Part shown: positions 1-11,828 of the stretch, piece by piece
How positions within the stretch are numbered: position 1 is the stretch's first letter
Layout: each line of letters begins with the position of its first letter
From: Anthoceros angustus
Taxonomy: Eukaryota; Streptophyta; Anthocerotopsida; Anthocerotales; Anthocerotaceae
Length of the DNA: 64,000 nt
Assembly (NCBI GenBank): GCA_010909165.1
Contig: VJWM01000116.1
Span: 806,001-870,000, forward strand
Direction of reading: 5' to 3'
Position numbers and translations under genes: made by a program
Notes under the pieces: model-generated
What the model saw: only the letters and a program-made list of their open reading frames with translations
Database searches by the model: none
Told to the model about the DNA's origin: nothing

Positions 1-76
1 TGGCGAAAGGATATCGATCTTGATCTCCTTCCATCACCCAACCAGATCTCACGAGGCATGCCCTCCCGCCTTGTGC

Positions 77-370
77 TTAGAGCTCGATGGATCCGCCTCC
101 GACTCCAATGTGGTGGGAAAGCGTAGCAACAAGGTGATTGTCTTGGAGATCTTGAGATAAAATGACGTTGAGCAGGTGTTCCTTGCTCAAATGGTCTCCA
201 ACTTGAATCGCCTTCAAGTTTGTGCAAGCCTCACGCACATTCTTCAACAACAATGCTCCTAGTTGGATCTCTTTTGCATCCTTTGTAGGGCCTATACAAC
301 TTGAGAAGTGGTAGGTGACTAAACACCTCCAAGATGTCTCTCGACTTTCTGCCGTGTATGCGTGAGGCAT
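77..370 (-). pseudogene. possible Copia gag-like fragment
   Basis: An open minus-strand frame of 97 residues with a stretch running from leucine-rich helix (LLLKNVREACTNLKAIQVGD) to ILSQDLQDN and LVATLSHH. This spacing resembles the gag (UBN2-type) region of plant Ty1/Copia elements, where a helix is followed by an 'IL.GLP..Y...V..L' segment. No zinc knuckle, protease or other pol part is adjacent, so at most it is a stranded fragment. It could also be a chance frame. Confidence 0.3.
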
Positions 371-1402
371 AAAAGCGATTGGCTAGTGTCGAGCCACTTC
401 TTGTTCGGCCGAGCATTCCCTAATACGGTGGCTGCAAGAGCCGCCGCTCTCTATGTACACTGCAGGTTGATGTTTTGACGCCTCTCCTTCAACTCTCCCG
501 GAAGGAGCATCCTCCCCTACTCTCCTTGGCGCTGCTGGAGGACGTGACTCCTCGTTTAACATCTGCTCCTGTCCACCTCCAGGATGTATCCCTGCCCTTC
601 TTCTTCCCACACCCTGGACACCAGCTTCACGTGAAGCACCTTCAGCTGTTAGTGCTTCCGCCTGCCGTTCGCGCTGACGACGTTTGGCTGCTGCCCATCG
701 ACTCCGTTGTTGGGAAGGTGACCGAGCCATAGCACCGTCCCAAAAACAGCCAAGGGTTTGCAGGCACCACCTCCAACGCCACGGCACTATCCACCGTATT
801 TGAAGCAGCACACCGCCCCCGCACTATCCACCAACCCAGCGCCGCGGACCTACTTGCAACTTGTAGCGCCGTCCGAACCTGATCCGCTCCTTCCACCACG
901 TCCTGCACATGTAGCCACAGCTTGTCACGATTACCAGCCCTGAGTTCAAGTTTGAGCTCACGGAGCTTGTCACGATTACCACCTAGCCTCTGAGTTCAAG
1001 ATGAGCTCTACTACCTAGGTCATTTGCCCCTGGTATACCACGTACTCGATCCACGCACACAATGATATTCTATGTTGATTATTAAACTCGGAGCATTTCG
1101 AAGGCAGCGCGTTGGCGGGCCCGTTCCTGGGCCACGAGTTCGTGAAATGAAGCGGCAAAAGGCCAGCTATGTGGGGACATTGTCCTTAAACCACCTGAAT
1201 TTTTTTAAAGCATATTTTAATATACCATTCTTTATTAAATTTTAATCCTAGATAAAAATAGACATGACTATAACATGTAAAAAAAATCAGATAAATTGGA
1301 AAAGAAATGAATTTTTCATAATTGTAAACATTGCGTGAGGACAAATTAAGAGCGTTTCAACCGTTTCTAACTAAAGTGAGCACCCAACCATGCTTATACC
1401 CC
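371..1402. other. no recognisable gene
   Basis: Several short overlapping frames occur on both strands, but none has a recognisable domain. 940-1000 contains a near-repeat of 'gcttgtcacgattacca..ctgagttcaag'. From about 1190 the DNA becomes AT-rich. Confidence 0.5.
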
Positions 1403-1716
1403 ATGATGACTTAGCTTATGTATATTTTACATGTCTCATCGTTTCATATTGCTCATTTGTTTCATGATGGCTTGTGTTATAAGTACTTTTACATATATGT
1501 CTCCAAGACGGCTAGGAATCAATGAGTGCTAGCACAACATTACATATGTAAGTTCAACTGCTTTCTTTTTTTATGTGAATAAATGGAGTATTTACATTCC
1601 ACTCATGGCCCCAAAGAAGCTTACAAGGCGGAAATAATAGGCTAGAAGTCTCAAGAGACCTAACAACAGGCTAGAAGTCTCGGGGACCTTACAATAGAAG
1701 TATCGTGGAACTTTAC
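1403..1716. repeat. dispersed repeat A, copy 1
   Basis: About 314 bp starting 'catgatgacttagcttatg' and ending 'gtatcgtggaactttac' are almost identical to 13598-13909 in the same orientation. Copy 1 runs straight into a GGCGCC-rich array; copy 2 runs into a 22-bp minisatellite. Both ends therefore look like true element boundaries. No coding capacity is seen. Confidence 0.8.
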
Positions 1717-2280
1717 GGGGAGGGCGCCGGCCGGCACCCTCACTAGCCCGTATGCCCTACGGGTGCGTGGATAGGAGGGGTCTGGTGGTGCGCACAGAGG
1801 GAGGGCGCCGGTGCCCTCCCTCCACACGCACCTCGGTGGGCCCACGGTGGTGTTTGAGGCGGCGCCCGGCCGGCCCGCCAGGCGAGCATCACCTGCTTGC
1901 CCACCCCACGGGTGGCAGGAGGCGCCGGCCGGCCGGCGCCTCCCTCCATGCGCCACTTGTCGATGGGCGACGGTGGTGCGCGGCGGCCGGCCGGCGCCTC
2001 CCTGCACCACCGTCGGTGTAGGCGGGTGGAGCTAGGGAGGCGGCGGCGCCTCCCAAGATGCCTGCTCATGGGCGCCGGCCGGCCGGCGCCTCCCCAAAGA
2101 CACCGCCCATGGGCGCCGGCCGGCGCCTCCCCAAAGACACCGCCCATGGGCGCCGGCCGGCACCCTCCCCTAGCACACTGCCATGGGCCCACCCTCCCCT
2201 AGCACACTGCCATGGGCGCTGCCTACGCCTCCCCTAGCACACCGCCTACCCATGGGCGCCGGTCGGCCGGCGCCCTCCTC
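1717..2280. repeat. GC-rich GGCGCCGGCCGGCGCC array
   Basis: Imperfect tandem and inverted copies of ggcgccggccggcgcc, cccatgggcgcc and cccacgggtgg make up a very GC-rich tract in otherwise moderate-GC DNA. All six frames stay open here because of composition, giving Pro/Arg/Gly/Ala-rich predicted peptides that are not credible genes. A shorter related tract lies at 10700-10965, next to copy 2 of repeat B. Confidence 0.75.
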
Positions 2281-3140
2281 ATAGGCTGTCTTTAAGAAAA
2301 TGAATATTTAGCGGCTCAATACATTTGCAACTTGGGACCATTCGTCAAGTGTTTGGGAGAAAGGTGTAGTAATGAATAGGTTCCATGTTCAAAACCCATG
2401 TCTTTGTGATAACTCAAATTTGTTGATTTTAAGGATGCTTGCATGGGCGCATGGGCAACTAACTTTGTTCATTTTAAGAACGCTGGCATTGCCTTAAAGC
2501 CCAAGTGGTTGCATTGAGTGCCGGAAGGTTGAAGACCACGACTGGCGACCTTATGGATGAGGTCGTGAGACCCTAGATGTTGTGTGGCGATCGACACGGA
2601 GCCTAAGAATGATACTATTGAAGACGAGCAAGCAATGGAGGAGAACGACAACTTTGAGGCGGATGATATGGACCGCCTCCGGAGTATGGCGGTGGTACTT
2701 GACTCAGTTTTGGCGCAAGGCATGGATGAGTCGCCAGGCCGCACTCTTCAATGGCTATTGTCGATGCTAATGACCACTTCCTCCTTTAGCAGTTGTTTGT
2801 TGCAATGTTCTCACGACCACCGAAACGAGACTCCGCTAGTACATGATTGTTTTCATTGTGTTCCACCACTTGAAAGTAAAAGTTTTCGGTTGTAATAAAC
2901 ATATGAAAATAGCAGCCCTCTATGCATTCTACTAAAGCATAACGGGCCCACACCCTCATGCTCCAGTTCGGGTGTAGACTTGAAAGTGCATCTTTTATCA
3001 AAGGTATGACCTCAGAAAGGGTGTGCGCATTATCAAAGTAGGGCAGATATGCTGTTCTAGGAAAGGTATTCTTCGTGACAAGGGGGTGCTGTCTCGACCG
3101 AAGGAGGTTACTATATTCCTCCCCTTCAAAAATTATCATG
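2281..3140. repeat. dispersed repeat B, copy 1
   Basis: The segment starting 'tttaagaaaatgaatatttagcgg' and ending 'ccttcaaaaattatcatgtt' recurs at 10970-11828 and in part at 12246-12508. In this copy a minus-strand frame (2786-3139, 117 residues) is fully open. It contains the stretches PYFDNAHTLSEVIPLIKDAL and ALVECIEGCYFHMF and is broken by small indels in the other copies. I do not recognise the protein. The repeat is always preceded by a GGCGCC-rich tract. Confidence 0.75.
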
Positions 3141-4161
3141 TTAACAGCAATACCTCAAGATCGGTTCTTCTCCCCACTACAACGTGAGCTTGGTTTGCCA
3201 CAATACTCTAGTAGCCTCTCGGCTCAACAAACAGCTAAGCTTCAGCAGACATCTGCAAAAATAAATTGAGCACCACGAACTCTCAATAGTATCGCACTTC
3301 CCTACAAAGTGAAAAAGAGCCTTTGAAGAAGAACCTTCTTCCTATTTAGAATTCTTGCATGTTATCATTTCTGCACAAGCGTGAACATGCCATGGCACTA
3401 TCTAATTAACCATCCTCCCCACAAAGAAACTCTTCCTGTATGTCTAAAACTACTAAGCTTCTACCAAGTTCCTACTACCGATGCCTTAAATGTGTAGGTA
3501 GATAAAGTGAGGATTAAGAATAGTAAATCCTAGGTAGGAAATCCTACGATTACTTCCGACACACTTGTCCTATAATGCGACCGATCTTTTTCCTGTAGAT
3601 AACTCAATTTTGCAGCCCATAAACTCCAATCTATCGTAGTTGCACACTCTATCTACGTTAGAATTCCTTGCAAAGTTCGGAAAGGCCTATGAAACTATTC
3701 TCGAGGCAAGAAACCAGATTCAATTGATCAAAATAGATTAGTTTACCGATATAATAAACTAGTTTTGATCTATTTGATGCTAACCTTTTTTTTAGCAGAT
3801 TAGTTTACCGATACCATAAAGTAGTTTTGATTTATTTGATGCTAAATTTTTTTTCAGCATAAATCTACCAATTTATCATATTTCTTGCGATTGTTTTCCA
3901 AAGATGTAACAACCGGTGAAAGAAGAATGAGGTTAACTCTACGTACATTAATAAAGAGTTGACTACCGAACAAAAAAAAACCCTCAATCTAATTTTCATG
4001 TCATGTATTATGCCCCTAAAAATTTGACATATAATGTCTTAGGCTATATCACATTGGCCTACATTGTTAACAGCTCTTTTACATCCAAGTTTTTTTAATG
4101 CATAGGCCTTTCTTTATCATAAGAGATTTTTTACATATATTTTATCGTAAAAATTGCTATT
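3141..4161. other. AT-rich intergenic DNA with a 62-bp tandem duplication
   Basis: No gene is seen. 3735-3796 and 3797-3858 are two tandem copies of a 62-bp unit starting agattagtttaccgat and ending in a T-tract plus agc. At about 4010-4110 lies a copy of a short dispersed repeat (key words 'gtcttaggctat.tcacatt.gcct' and 'attgttaaca.ctctttt') that recurs twice at 8370-8520. Confidence 0.6.
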
Positions 4162-5451
4162 TCAATTTTGGGAAGTGTAGCTCGAATTTGCTACAGTAAT
4201 TGGAGCTTTAAGGAATTCTGTTATATTTTTGAAAGTGAACCTTGGTGCAGTAAATCCTTTCCCTGTCCACATGTGGTCAGCTATAATTTTATTCAATTTC
4301 TGGCTCGGGTGAACACGATCCCACCAGACAAAATCTTGGGTGTCGTCGCAAGCCATATTCACATTTGAGCATGGAAGCTCTCCTCCATATTTTCCTCCAC
4401 CACAACAAGCTGCATTTTGTGTAAATCCGTACTCTTGAGGATTTAAAGAAACGTTTCGAGTTATGTTAAAAACAAACGCAAAGAAAATTTGGCCATGATG
4501 CAATCTGGTTTGTTGTTGATTCCCACTTTTTTCGGTACTATTATGCATCCCTAATCTCTTAAACGGATGACATTTCTTCGAATTCTGAGACTTATTCTTC
4601 CCTCCATAAAATAAATTACATAACCTAATTCTCAATTGGTTATTATAGAGATGAATACCCTTATTGACACCTTTAATACAATGACTGTTGCTACTGTTGT
4701 ATAATTGCATAATATTTGGTGCACATCCAAGTGGTTGAACTTCTGTGACTACAAATCTGCGAGCTCCTTGTTGATACAAAGAAGTAATTCGGTTTGCCAC
4801 ACTATCAACCTCATTATTGATAAATTCATCTCTTGATGTTGACTGATGATTGTGTAGTGCATAATCGATCCAGTCATCAGTTCCTATCGATATATAAAAT
4901 ATAGATTGACCCAAAAACTCTGCGACTGCATGTGCTGATCCTCCAAGATAATTTGTTAAATCTTTTATAGTACTTCTTCGGAATAATTTTATTTGATCTG
5001 GAAAGTGTAAGCTTTCATCGTCGTCAGTCCCTATATCTAGAGGTATTACTGCTTTTGCTCCAGCAGATCCAAAATTAATGCCAGGTCCTAAGGCATTATT
5101 ATCTGCACGATCACTATATGCTGAAGGATATCCATTAAGCCCAAGGTAATTTGTTAGATAATCTATTGACAACCGTCCATCACAAAATCTACCTGTTGCT
5201 GTGTGAGTATCAAAATTCTCTCCGTAAGGGGCAAAGTTTGCTTTGTTTGATGTATTTCGAAAATTATTGTTGCCAACATCCACAGTTGAATCTCCAAAAA
5301 TAAATGTGGAAGTGATATTATAAGCCATTGTAGGTTTGCCAAAAAATACATCTATAGAATATAATATCAAAAATAATATAATGAGCCACCTGTTTTTTTC
5401 AAAGTACGTATGTTTCATCATCTTCAAAGCAAGCAGCACAAGCTTACCCAA
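4162..5451 (-). CDS. GDSL-type esterase/lipase, intronless
   Basis: A 429-residue protein of the plant GDSL (SGNH) esterase/lipase family, likely a secreted acyl-ester hydrolase. Residues about 22-38 are hydrophobic and fit a signal peptide or anchor. Block I is FGDSTVDVGNNN with the nucleophile Ser55; the block II glycine region is GINFGSAGA; block III is SIGTDDW; block V near the C terminus is WWDRVHPS with the Asp and His of the triad. The family norm is 350-400 residues. The extra length comes from a Lys/Asn/Gln-rich stretch around residues 285-320, just before the conserved NPQEYGF and AACCG segment. Oddities: plant GDSL genes usually have about four introns and this has none; block III has Asp where Asn normally helps form the oxyanion hole (GTND to GTDD). 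It is AT-rich and isolated among repeats. It could be a retrocopy or a decaying copy with reduced activity. Confidence 0.85.
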   Translation of the reverse strand: MGKLVLLALKMMKHTYFEKNRWLIILFLILYSIDVFFGKPTMAYNITSTFIFGDSTVDVGNNNFRNTSNKANFAPYGENFDTHTATGRFCDGRLSIDYLTNYLGLNGYPSAYSDRADNNALGPGINFGSAGAKAVIPLDIGTDDDESLHFPDQIKLFRRSTIKDLTNYLGGSAHAVAEFLGQSIFYISIGTDDWIDYALHNHQSTSRDEFINNEVDSVANRITSLYQQGARRFVVTEVQPLGCAPNIMQLYNSSNSHCIKGVNKGIHLYNNQLRIRLCNLFYGGKNKSQNSKKCHPFKRLGMHNSTEKSGNQQQTRLHHGQIFFAFVFNITRNVSLNPQEYGFTQNAACCGGGKYGGELPCSNVNMACDDTQDFVWWDRVHPSQKLNKIIADHMWTGKGFTAPRFTFKNITEFLKAPITVANSSYTSQN

Positions 5452-6509
5452 CCTTCTTGAAAAGTGAATAACTTCCTCCTAAGCGTGTGTACACAAAAGA
5501 AATAACTGATAGAGTAATCCAATAAAATAATTTTGAGACTGAAACTCGTGAAACTTTTGTGTTCTACAAACACCTCAAAACTTTTATGTTCCACGAACAC
5601 CTCAAAGCTCTTCTATTCTATGAACACCTCCGGTACCCAACAACCATTCTAAGATACGCGATTTAGACACATCTTAGAAAACTTGCTTTGATATCATGTT
5701 AGAATAATGAGCATGTGCAAAACAAACTTAGGCATTATGATAGGACCTTTACAACAAGAGGTATGAGCATCGGGCAAGATGTAGTAAAGTACATGCACGA
5801 TAAAAAATTAAAGTCTAGCTCTAGAGCCCTTATATTGGGAAATTCGAACAGACCTGCTTATTGAGAAAGCCTTCCTAACATAGTACCATACTTTATACCA
5901 TTAATCCCTATAAAGCATTGAGAAAGCCTTCCTAACATAGTACCATACTTTATACCATTAATCCCTATAAAGTATTATGATCCAACACCAGTAAACCCTA
6001 AGATACTTTAAATATTATATGATCGTCTCCCTCGCCGCACCCCCTGCCCCTCCCCCCTTCAACCTAGCACTCATTTTTAACAATAAATGTTAAGAAGAGA
6101 TGGCCATAAGCGGCATTGAAAAAACCTTCATAATAGTAAAAGCATGATAATTACCTATCATAATGGGAAAACCCATGTCTAAGAGGTTTTAATAGCAATA
6201 TCTATAAACCTTCATCATCCTTCTTTGCATCCCCTCTTTCGCCACCCATAACACAAGCAATCCGCACAGTCTCACTACACTTGATAATGATTTCTTCACT
6301 TCTTTGGCATCTGTGCCGTCGTACTCATCGTGCTTTAGATTTCTAAATTTCTCGCAAATTTGCCATTACACCTTCAATTGCCGCAAGCTCTACGAGCTCG
6401 GAGTCCGACTCCAAGATATCGATCAAATGTTTGATGACATGGTGGGCAGCTTCCAGCAAAGGGACCCTCTATATGCGCAAAATGCCCATATCCAAGTATC
6501 CAACAGAAG
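5452..6509. repeat. intergenic DNA with two short tandem repeats
   Basis: About 5552-5635 holds three imperfect copies of a roughly 30-bp unit ending 'aacacctc'. 5861-5917 and 5918-5974 are an almost perfect 57-bp direct duplication beginning ttgagaaagccttcc. A short plus-strand frame at 6304-6594 has no recognisable domain and I do not call it a gene. Confidence 0.6.
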
Positions 6510-7500
6510 AAAAAAAAAGAAGAATTTTATTTATTTCCACTACGGACGGATTTCCGTCATAGGACTACATAGCAGCTACATAGATTGTGGTTAAATGGTC
6601 TGGATGAATGCAAAGGTAAAAGTCAAATAAGACAAATAATCTTCAATCAATCAACAGTGTCATTAAAAATGCGTGAACGAGGGCTAAACACCACCAATTC
6701 ATCCCCACAAAAGAAAGCCACTTGACCTGCAGTACGAGCAGCTCTGAAAGCGGGTAACTTCACCTTTTTAGTGTTCCATTGCAATGGTGTATAGATCCTC
6801 ATTGATATATAAAAGAGTTGTCCGTAACATAGACCCTAGCCTTTATAACCTGGAGGCGATCATCTATAGAGTGATAAGTCATAATCAATATGCGCTCTCT
6901 ACCAGGATCCTTTCCAAGCTAGAAGGCTCAAGGAACAACCACATCGACCTCTAGCCTATTGAAAACTCTTTTGCAGCCACAAGTGTTGCAACAATGTCAT
7001 TACCAAGATTAGAAATTCTCAAGTTCAAAGCACGACGAGCATTGTCCGATATTGTGTTGCTACCAAGATAATAAGGAATAGGGGGATCATTAACCCCAAA
7101 GAGGTTTTTACCAATAAACTTCTCCAAATATGTAGGTAAAACTTGTTCCGTTGAAGTGAAATGATTTTCCAAATTTATGACTTTCTCCTCTATGGTTCGT
7201 GGAAAAACTTCATTTTGTAACCCTTGCTCCACCAACCTTTTCGAGAGTCTTCCAACCTGATCGTCCAAACCCTGCAACTTTTTGGCCACATAACTATGCA
7301 TTTCTTACCTGTGTGCATAAATGAGCTCAAGAATAACCTTCTTGTAGTCTTCCAAACTAGGTACCATATCGGTCTTCGACAAGCAACCCACATAAGGAAC
7401 AGGAATTTGCAAGGCATTGACCTTCAAAAGCAATGAATCAGACTTGACCTGGAAAGATACCTCAAAATATTTAGCCCATGAGCTTGCCAAATTAATATAT
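6510..7500 (-). mobile_element. non-LTR retrotransposon remnant (LINE family 1), copy 1
   Basis: Minus-strand remnant matching 46690-47460 (plus). The open part (6951-7301) has the conserved segments EEKVINLENHF, GKNLFGVNDPP and ALNLRISNLGNDIVA. Further downstream, in broken frame, both copies encode an 'INED(L).P....' stretch followed by a region like the C-terminal part of LINE ORF1-type RNA-binding proteins. The 3' end, at 6510-6570 on this strand, carries the hairpin word gacggaaatccgtc followed by a TTCTTCTT-type tail. Frameshifts and stops make it inactive. Family assignment rests on the INED-type segment and the 3' tail, not on a visible reverse transcriptase. Confidence 0.55.
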
Positions 7501-8790
7501 GTTGCAATTTCCTAATGATAACATCCTAGGAGCCTACCAAATCTCTTATCTATAAGATCATCCATTACGGAATTGACCTCATCCTCCTCGTCCTCCTAGC
7601 CCTCCTCATCCCCTCGTCCTCCGAGTCCCATGCCAAAGATTGGTGAATACATATACCATGTTGTCTTCATATTTATCCTCAATACTCCGTAATCTAGTCT
7701 CCAATATTGATACCGTGTTATCTACATATTTAAATGTTTTACGCTTAATGACAATAGAAGTCATAACCTCCAAAAATCAACAAAAATAAAATGACCGTGA
7801 CCTCCTCCATACCACCCACTACAGCCGCCGCACCAAAAATCCTAAATCATGTCCTTACCGCAACCTCCTCCATCTCATGCCCACCGCGATATCAACCCCA
7901 ACATCCCATGCTCAGCTCGACAGAGCCACAGACGCCCCACCACAAAGCAAGTCCTCAACCCCTGGGACAGGCCCCACCGCAGACCGCACCGCGCACCCAA
8001 GGCCACTGCACTCGAATGGAATGTTGGAATCGACGACCAACAGCTTAGGTGCATATGGGCATGTTATGGATGACCATTAACAAATGAAATAAAGCTTGCA
8101 ATCAAATTTCTTTTGAGAAAATTCTATGGTAAATTTATGTTCTATACAATTGAACACAACTGGCACCATCCCACGACTAAAGTTAAAAGCTGCCCAAGAT
8201 TGCAAACTTATGACCCTTCGCCAAGTCTGGACAAGCTCCCAGCCTCTCATGATGAGGCTCCTCGCTTTGAATGCGCTCACCTCACAGCTTCAACATTCTA
8301 TCTTCTGTCTCGCTTCATAATTCCTGGCAGGGTTAAAAAAGGCCTCATTAATCTATTATCCGCACCAAAAATTTAACATGTGACGTCTTAGGCTATGTCA
8401 CATTAGCCTCCAATATTGTTAACAACTCTTTTTTGATTCCAAGTTTTCCAAAGTGACAAAGCCTAATGTGACATTTTAGGCTATGTTACATTGGCTTGCA
8501 TTGTTAACAACTCTTTTCGGCCCCAGCCAGAAAAGATTAGGCTAGGGTAATCAGGAGGATATTTCTTTGGTTCTTAAATATGTAGTATTTTTTAAAGATC
8601 TAATCTAAAAGAATATTACACATAAAACGAATCAATGTACCTTTAACAGTCTGTTCCAACAACAGAAGTTAATAGCTTGTGTTTCGTCATTATCTTTTAT
8701 CTTATCTTTTCATGGGAATGGATTGTTCTATTTGAATATGAAGCCTTCACCAAAATAAGAAGCACACAAATATAGGAACAATAACACACT
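7501..8790. other. no recognisable gene; short dispersed repeat at 8370-8520
   Basis: Low-complexity frames rich in Pro, Ser and Thr occur at 7790-8080 but have no domain. 8370-8455 and 8456-8520 are two tandem, diverged copies of the repeat also seen at about 4010-4110. Confidence 0.5.
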
Positions 8791-9327
8791 ATGGTGTACC
8801 AAACCGGATAGAGAGGACATTTGCATATTTGGGATCCGGATAGGTCGGGCTTGTGTAAGCAAGCATCGCGCTTGATAATAGAGACACACTTCAGGGCGTG
8901 CTAGGAAGCAAGGTCGAAGGCTTCATTTTCAACATCCATGCGCAAATTTGTTTACGGCTAATTGGGGCAATTTCCTACATGTGACACTAAGTGATCAGGG
9001 TAAGCCTTGAGTGCATCGCCACGCCAGATTTGTAGTGCATAGCCCGTGAAAATCCCTATGTAGGTATCTTGTTGGAATCATGGGCAAAATGGCGAGAGCA
9101 TCGTCGAGGTGGTGTATGTGGTGCACCTCCACGTACCAAGTCCCATGATAAGAAAATTCCATCCAAGTGGACTATAATAGACTTCTTCTTCTTTTTCTTC
9201 TACCACTTTGACTCAGAGCGAACAAGCCTCAACATTATAGAAAACGAAGGTCCCATTTTGCAAAAAAAGTGTATACCATGCGGTTTATAAAAACGAAAAA
9301 GGGGTCTATCCTCTTTTGGTACACCAT
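8791..9327. mobile_element. possible MITE with short terminal inverted repeats
   Basis: atggtgtaccaaa at 8791-8803 is matched by its exact reverse complement tttggtacaccat at 9315-9327, and the match continues imperfectly inward (gatagagagg against cctctatc). The 537-bp interior has no coding capacity. No convincing target-site duplication is visible, so the call is tentative. Confidence 0.3.
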
Positions 9328-9667
9328 CACATAGACATATAGAAAAAGATATATTTATTAAATCTTTCTTATTTTAGAGATAATTAAAATTTAAAAAACT
9401 AAAATACTTTGTACGTGTACGAAAATATTCAAATTGTGTTGTACCAAAGTAGAAAAAGCTTCTAAACCAAAAATCTCCCATCCGTTATAGATATTTGGGA
9501 TACTCGGTACCCTTGTTTCGCGATCCCTAGTTATAGGAGGAAGAGACATACTTTTTACTACATACAAACTAGATATATAATGATAAAATAAAATTAAAAG
9601 TTATACATTAGATTTAAAAAATCAAGTTACAATAGAGCTCTTTATTGACTCACTAGCAAATTATTGT
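9328..9667. other. AT-rich spacer, nothing recognised
   Basis: A/T-rich sequence with no credible open frame, repeat or RNA gene. Confidence 0.5.
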
Positions 9668-10040
9668 AAGATTTTATTGAGGTGAAAAAACGATGGGAAA
9701 AGCCCATCCAGGAGGGGACAACCAAAGGGGACCAGGGGGTCGAGATGAAAGAGAGCAACTGAGCTCCCTACCTAAAGTCACCTACTGCACCCACAATGTC
9801 ATTGCAGGAAGAATAAACGGCCTGCAAACCACGGAGGTAGAGGAAGATCGTCACCTCATCGCCTTGTGGAGGATCGTAGATTGAGCGCCGTTGAAGGGCA
9901 ATTGAAACCCGTTGTCGGAAGTATCTTGTATGTCGAGAGGACAGCCGCATCGTCGCATGTAGCTTTGGCACAGGACTTGACAAATTTGTCAAAGTCCTCA
10001 GCCATTGCCCCATACGTTTCTAGTGCAAGTGGAAAAAAGC
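9668..10040 (-). mobile_element. LINE-type element family 2, copy A, 3' part
   Basis: Minus-strand remnant colinear with 51668-52040. Shared coding words are ETYGAMAE.FDKF.KSCAK and, after a frameshift, a RQRVSIALQR segment, as found downstream of the reverse transcriptase in many non-LTR elements. The shared 3' end reads gggctt..cccatcgtttt followed by an A/T tail on the minus strand. The continuation of the same copy is at 12938-13530; the part between is a nested insertion. Confidence 0.6.
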
Positions 10041-10969
10041 GCATGAAACATGATAATTTTTGAAGGGGGTGAATAATCTCGAAGGGTTTTCCAAATAATC
10101 TACGAAGGGGTTTTGATGGGCCCTAAAGCAGCGTTTGAAGGCATTCAAAAACTCGAAAAAAGGTGTCACCCGATAAAGTTACTACTTTCCATCCAAAGAA
10201 TGTTTGTGTCGAATGGTGGTCGCAACTCGAACCTAGGGAATAATGCAAAGTAGGAGCGGTGAGGAAGGTCGTTCTGGGAAGGGACGATCAGAACTCAATT
10301 TTGGGAGGAAAATGTGGTTTTGGTATGACACCACAAAAGCCACAGACGAGGTATTTCCTAACACAATAACATCACAACGGACTTACAACATTAACTCGGG
10401 ACCGGGAAAAACAGATTTCGGTTCACTCATCCCAGTTCAATCCTTCGTCATCACTTGGTCCGACTTCTCTGCATTGTCATCACTATCTTTAGCGGCACTT
10501 TGACTCGCGGTTGTATGAAGCCACGCAACTCATGAGCTTATCCCTTATCGCTTTTTGTCCATACGGATGTTTCGGAGGAGTACCCTCTACACTCTACGAC
10601 CCGGATCTTGGCTCGATTTGGCATTTGCTTCTAAGGTTAGCCTTCATTCCAAGGTTGCTTCTAAGGTTAGCCCTCGAATTTTCGATGGAAGTGCCACGTA
10701 CGAAGTGCGTGGAAGGGAGGCCACAATGGGCATGCGGAGGGCGCCGGGCGCCCTCCCTCCGCGCACCACCCGTCGGGCACTCTGGTGGTGGTGCAGGAGG
10801 AGGGGCGGTGGCGCCTCCCTGATCGGTGGGCCTACGGGTGGTGAGGCGGGCGGCCGGCGCGCGCCGCGCGCACCACCCGTTTGCCCACCCTCACGGTGGA
10901 GCGGCCCGGCCGCCCTCCACCCGTTTGCCCACCCTACGGGTGGTTCGCGTAGGCGCGGCCTGCCTCATC
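10041..10969. other. left part of nested block, including a GC-rich array
   Basis: Starts with aacatgataatttttgaagggg, the reverse complement of the last 22 bases of repeat B, so the nested block begins with an inverted scrap of it. 10700-10965 is a GC-rich tract with gcgccgggcgccc and cccaccctacgggtgg words like 1717-2280. A plus-strand frame at 10243-10503 has no recognisable domain. Confidence 0.5.
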
Positions 10970-11828
10970 ATCTTTAAGAAAATGAATATTTAGCGGCTCA
11001 ATTCATTTGCAACTTGGGACCATTGGTCAAGTGTTTGGGAATTGGTGTCAAGTGTTTGGGAATTGGTGTAGTAATGAATAGGTTCCATGTTCAAAACCCA
11101 TGTCTTTGTGATAACTCAAATTTGTTGATTTTAAGGATGCTTGCATGGGCGCATGGGCAACTAACTTTGTTCATTTTAAGGACACGGCATTGCCTTAAAG
11201 CCCAAGTGGTTGCATTGAGTGCGGAAGGTTGAAGACCACGATCGGCGACCTTGTGGATGAGGTCGGACCCTAGATGTTGTGTGGCGGTCGACAGGTCGAG
11301 CAGGCCAAGAATGATACTATTGAAGACGAGCAAGCAATGGAGGAGAGCGACAACTTTGAGGCGGACGATATGGACCGCCTCGAATATGGCGATGGTACTT
11401 GACTCGGTTTGGCGCAAGGCATGGATGAGTCGCCGCCGCACTCTTCAATGGCTATTGTCGATCTTGATGACCACTTCCTCCTTTAGCGATTGTTTGTTGC
11501 AATGTTCTCACGACCCAAAGAGACTCCGCTAGTACATGATTGTTTTCATTGTGTTCCACCACTTGAAAGTAAAAGTTTTCGGTTGTAATAAACATATGAA
11601 AATAGCAGCCCTCTATGCATTCTACTAAAGCATAAGCGGGCCCACACCCTCATGCTCCGGTTCTCGGTGTAGACTTGAAAGTGCATCTTTTATCAAAGGT
11701 ATGACCTCGAGAAAGGGTGTGCGCATTATCAAAGTAGGGCGAGATATGTTCTAGGAAAGGTGTTCTTCGTGACAAGGGTCTTGTCTCGGCCAGAAGGGGT
11801 TACTATATTCCCCTTCAAAATTATCATG
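10970..11828. repeat. dispersed repeat B, copy 2
   Basis: Same orientation as copy 1 and preceded by the same kind of GC-rich tract. It differs from copy 1 by many 1-8 base gaps, for example 'gtcgtgagaccc' against 'gtcggaccc', and by a local duplication of 'caagtgtttgggaattggtgt' at 11028-11065. Confidence 0.75.

Noticed and set aside
1660-2202. Several overlapping frames of 74-149 residues on both strands
   Set aside because: Stop codons are absent simply because the tract is extremely GC-rich and repetitive.
10243-10503. 86-residue plus-strand frame
   Set aside because: No domain, sits inside the nested repeat block, no homologous frame in other copies.
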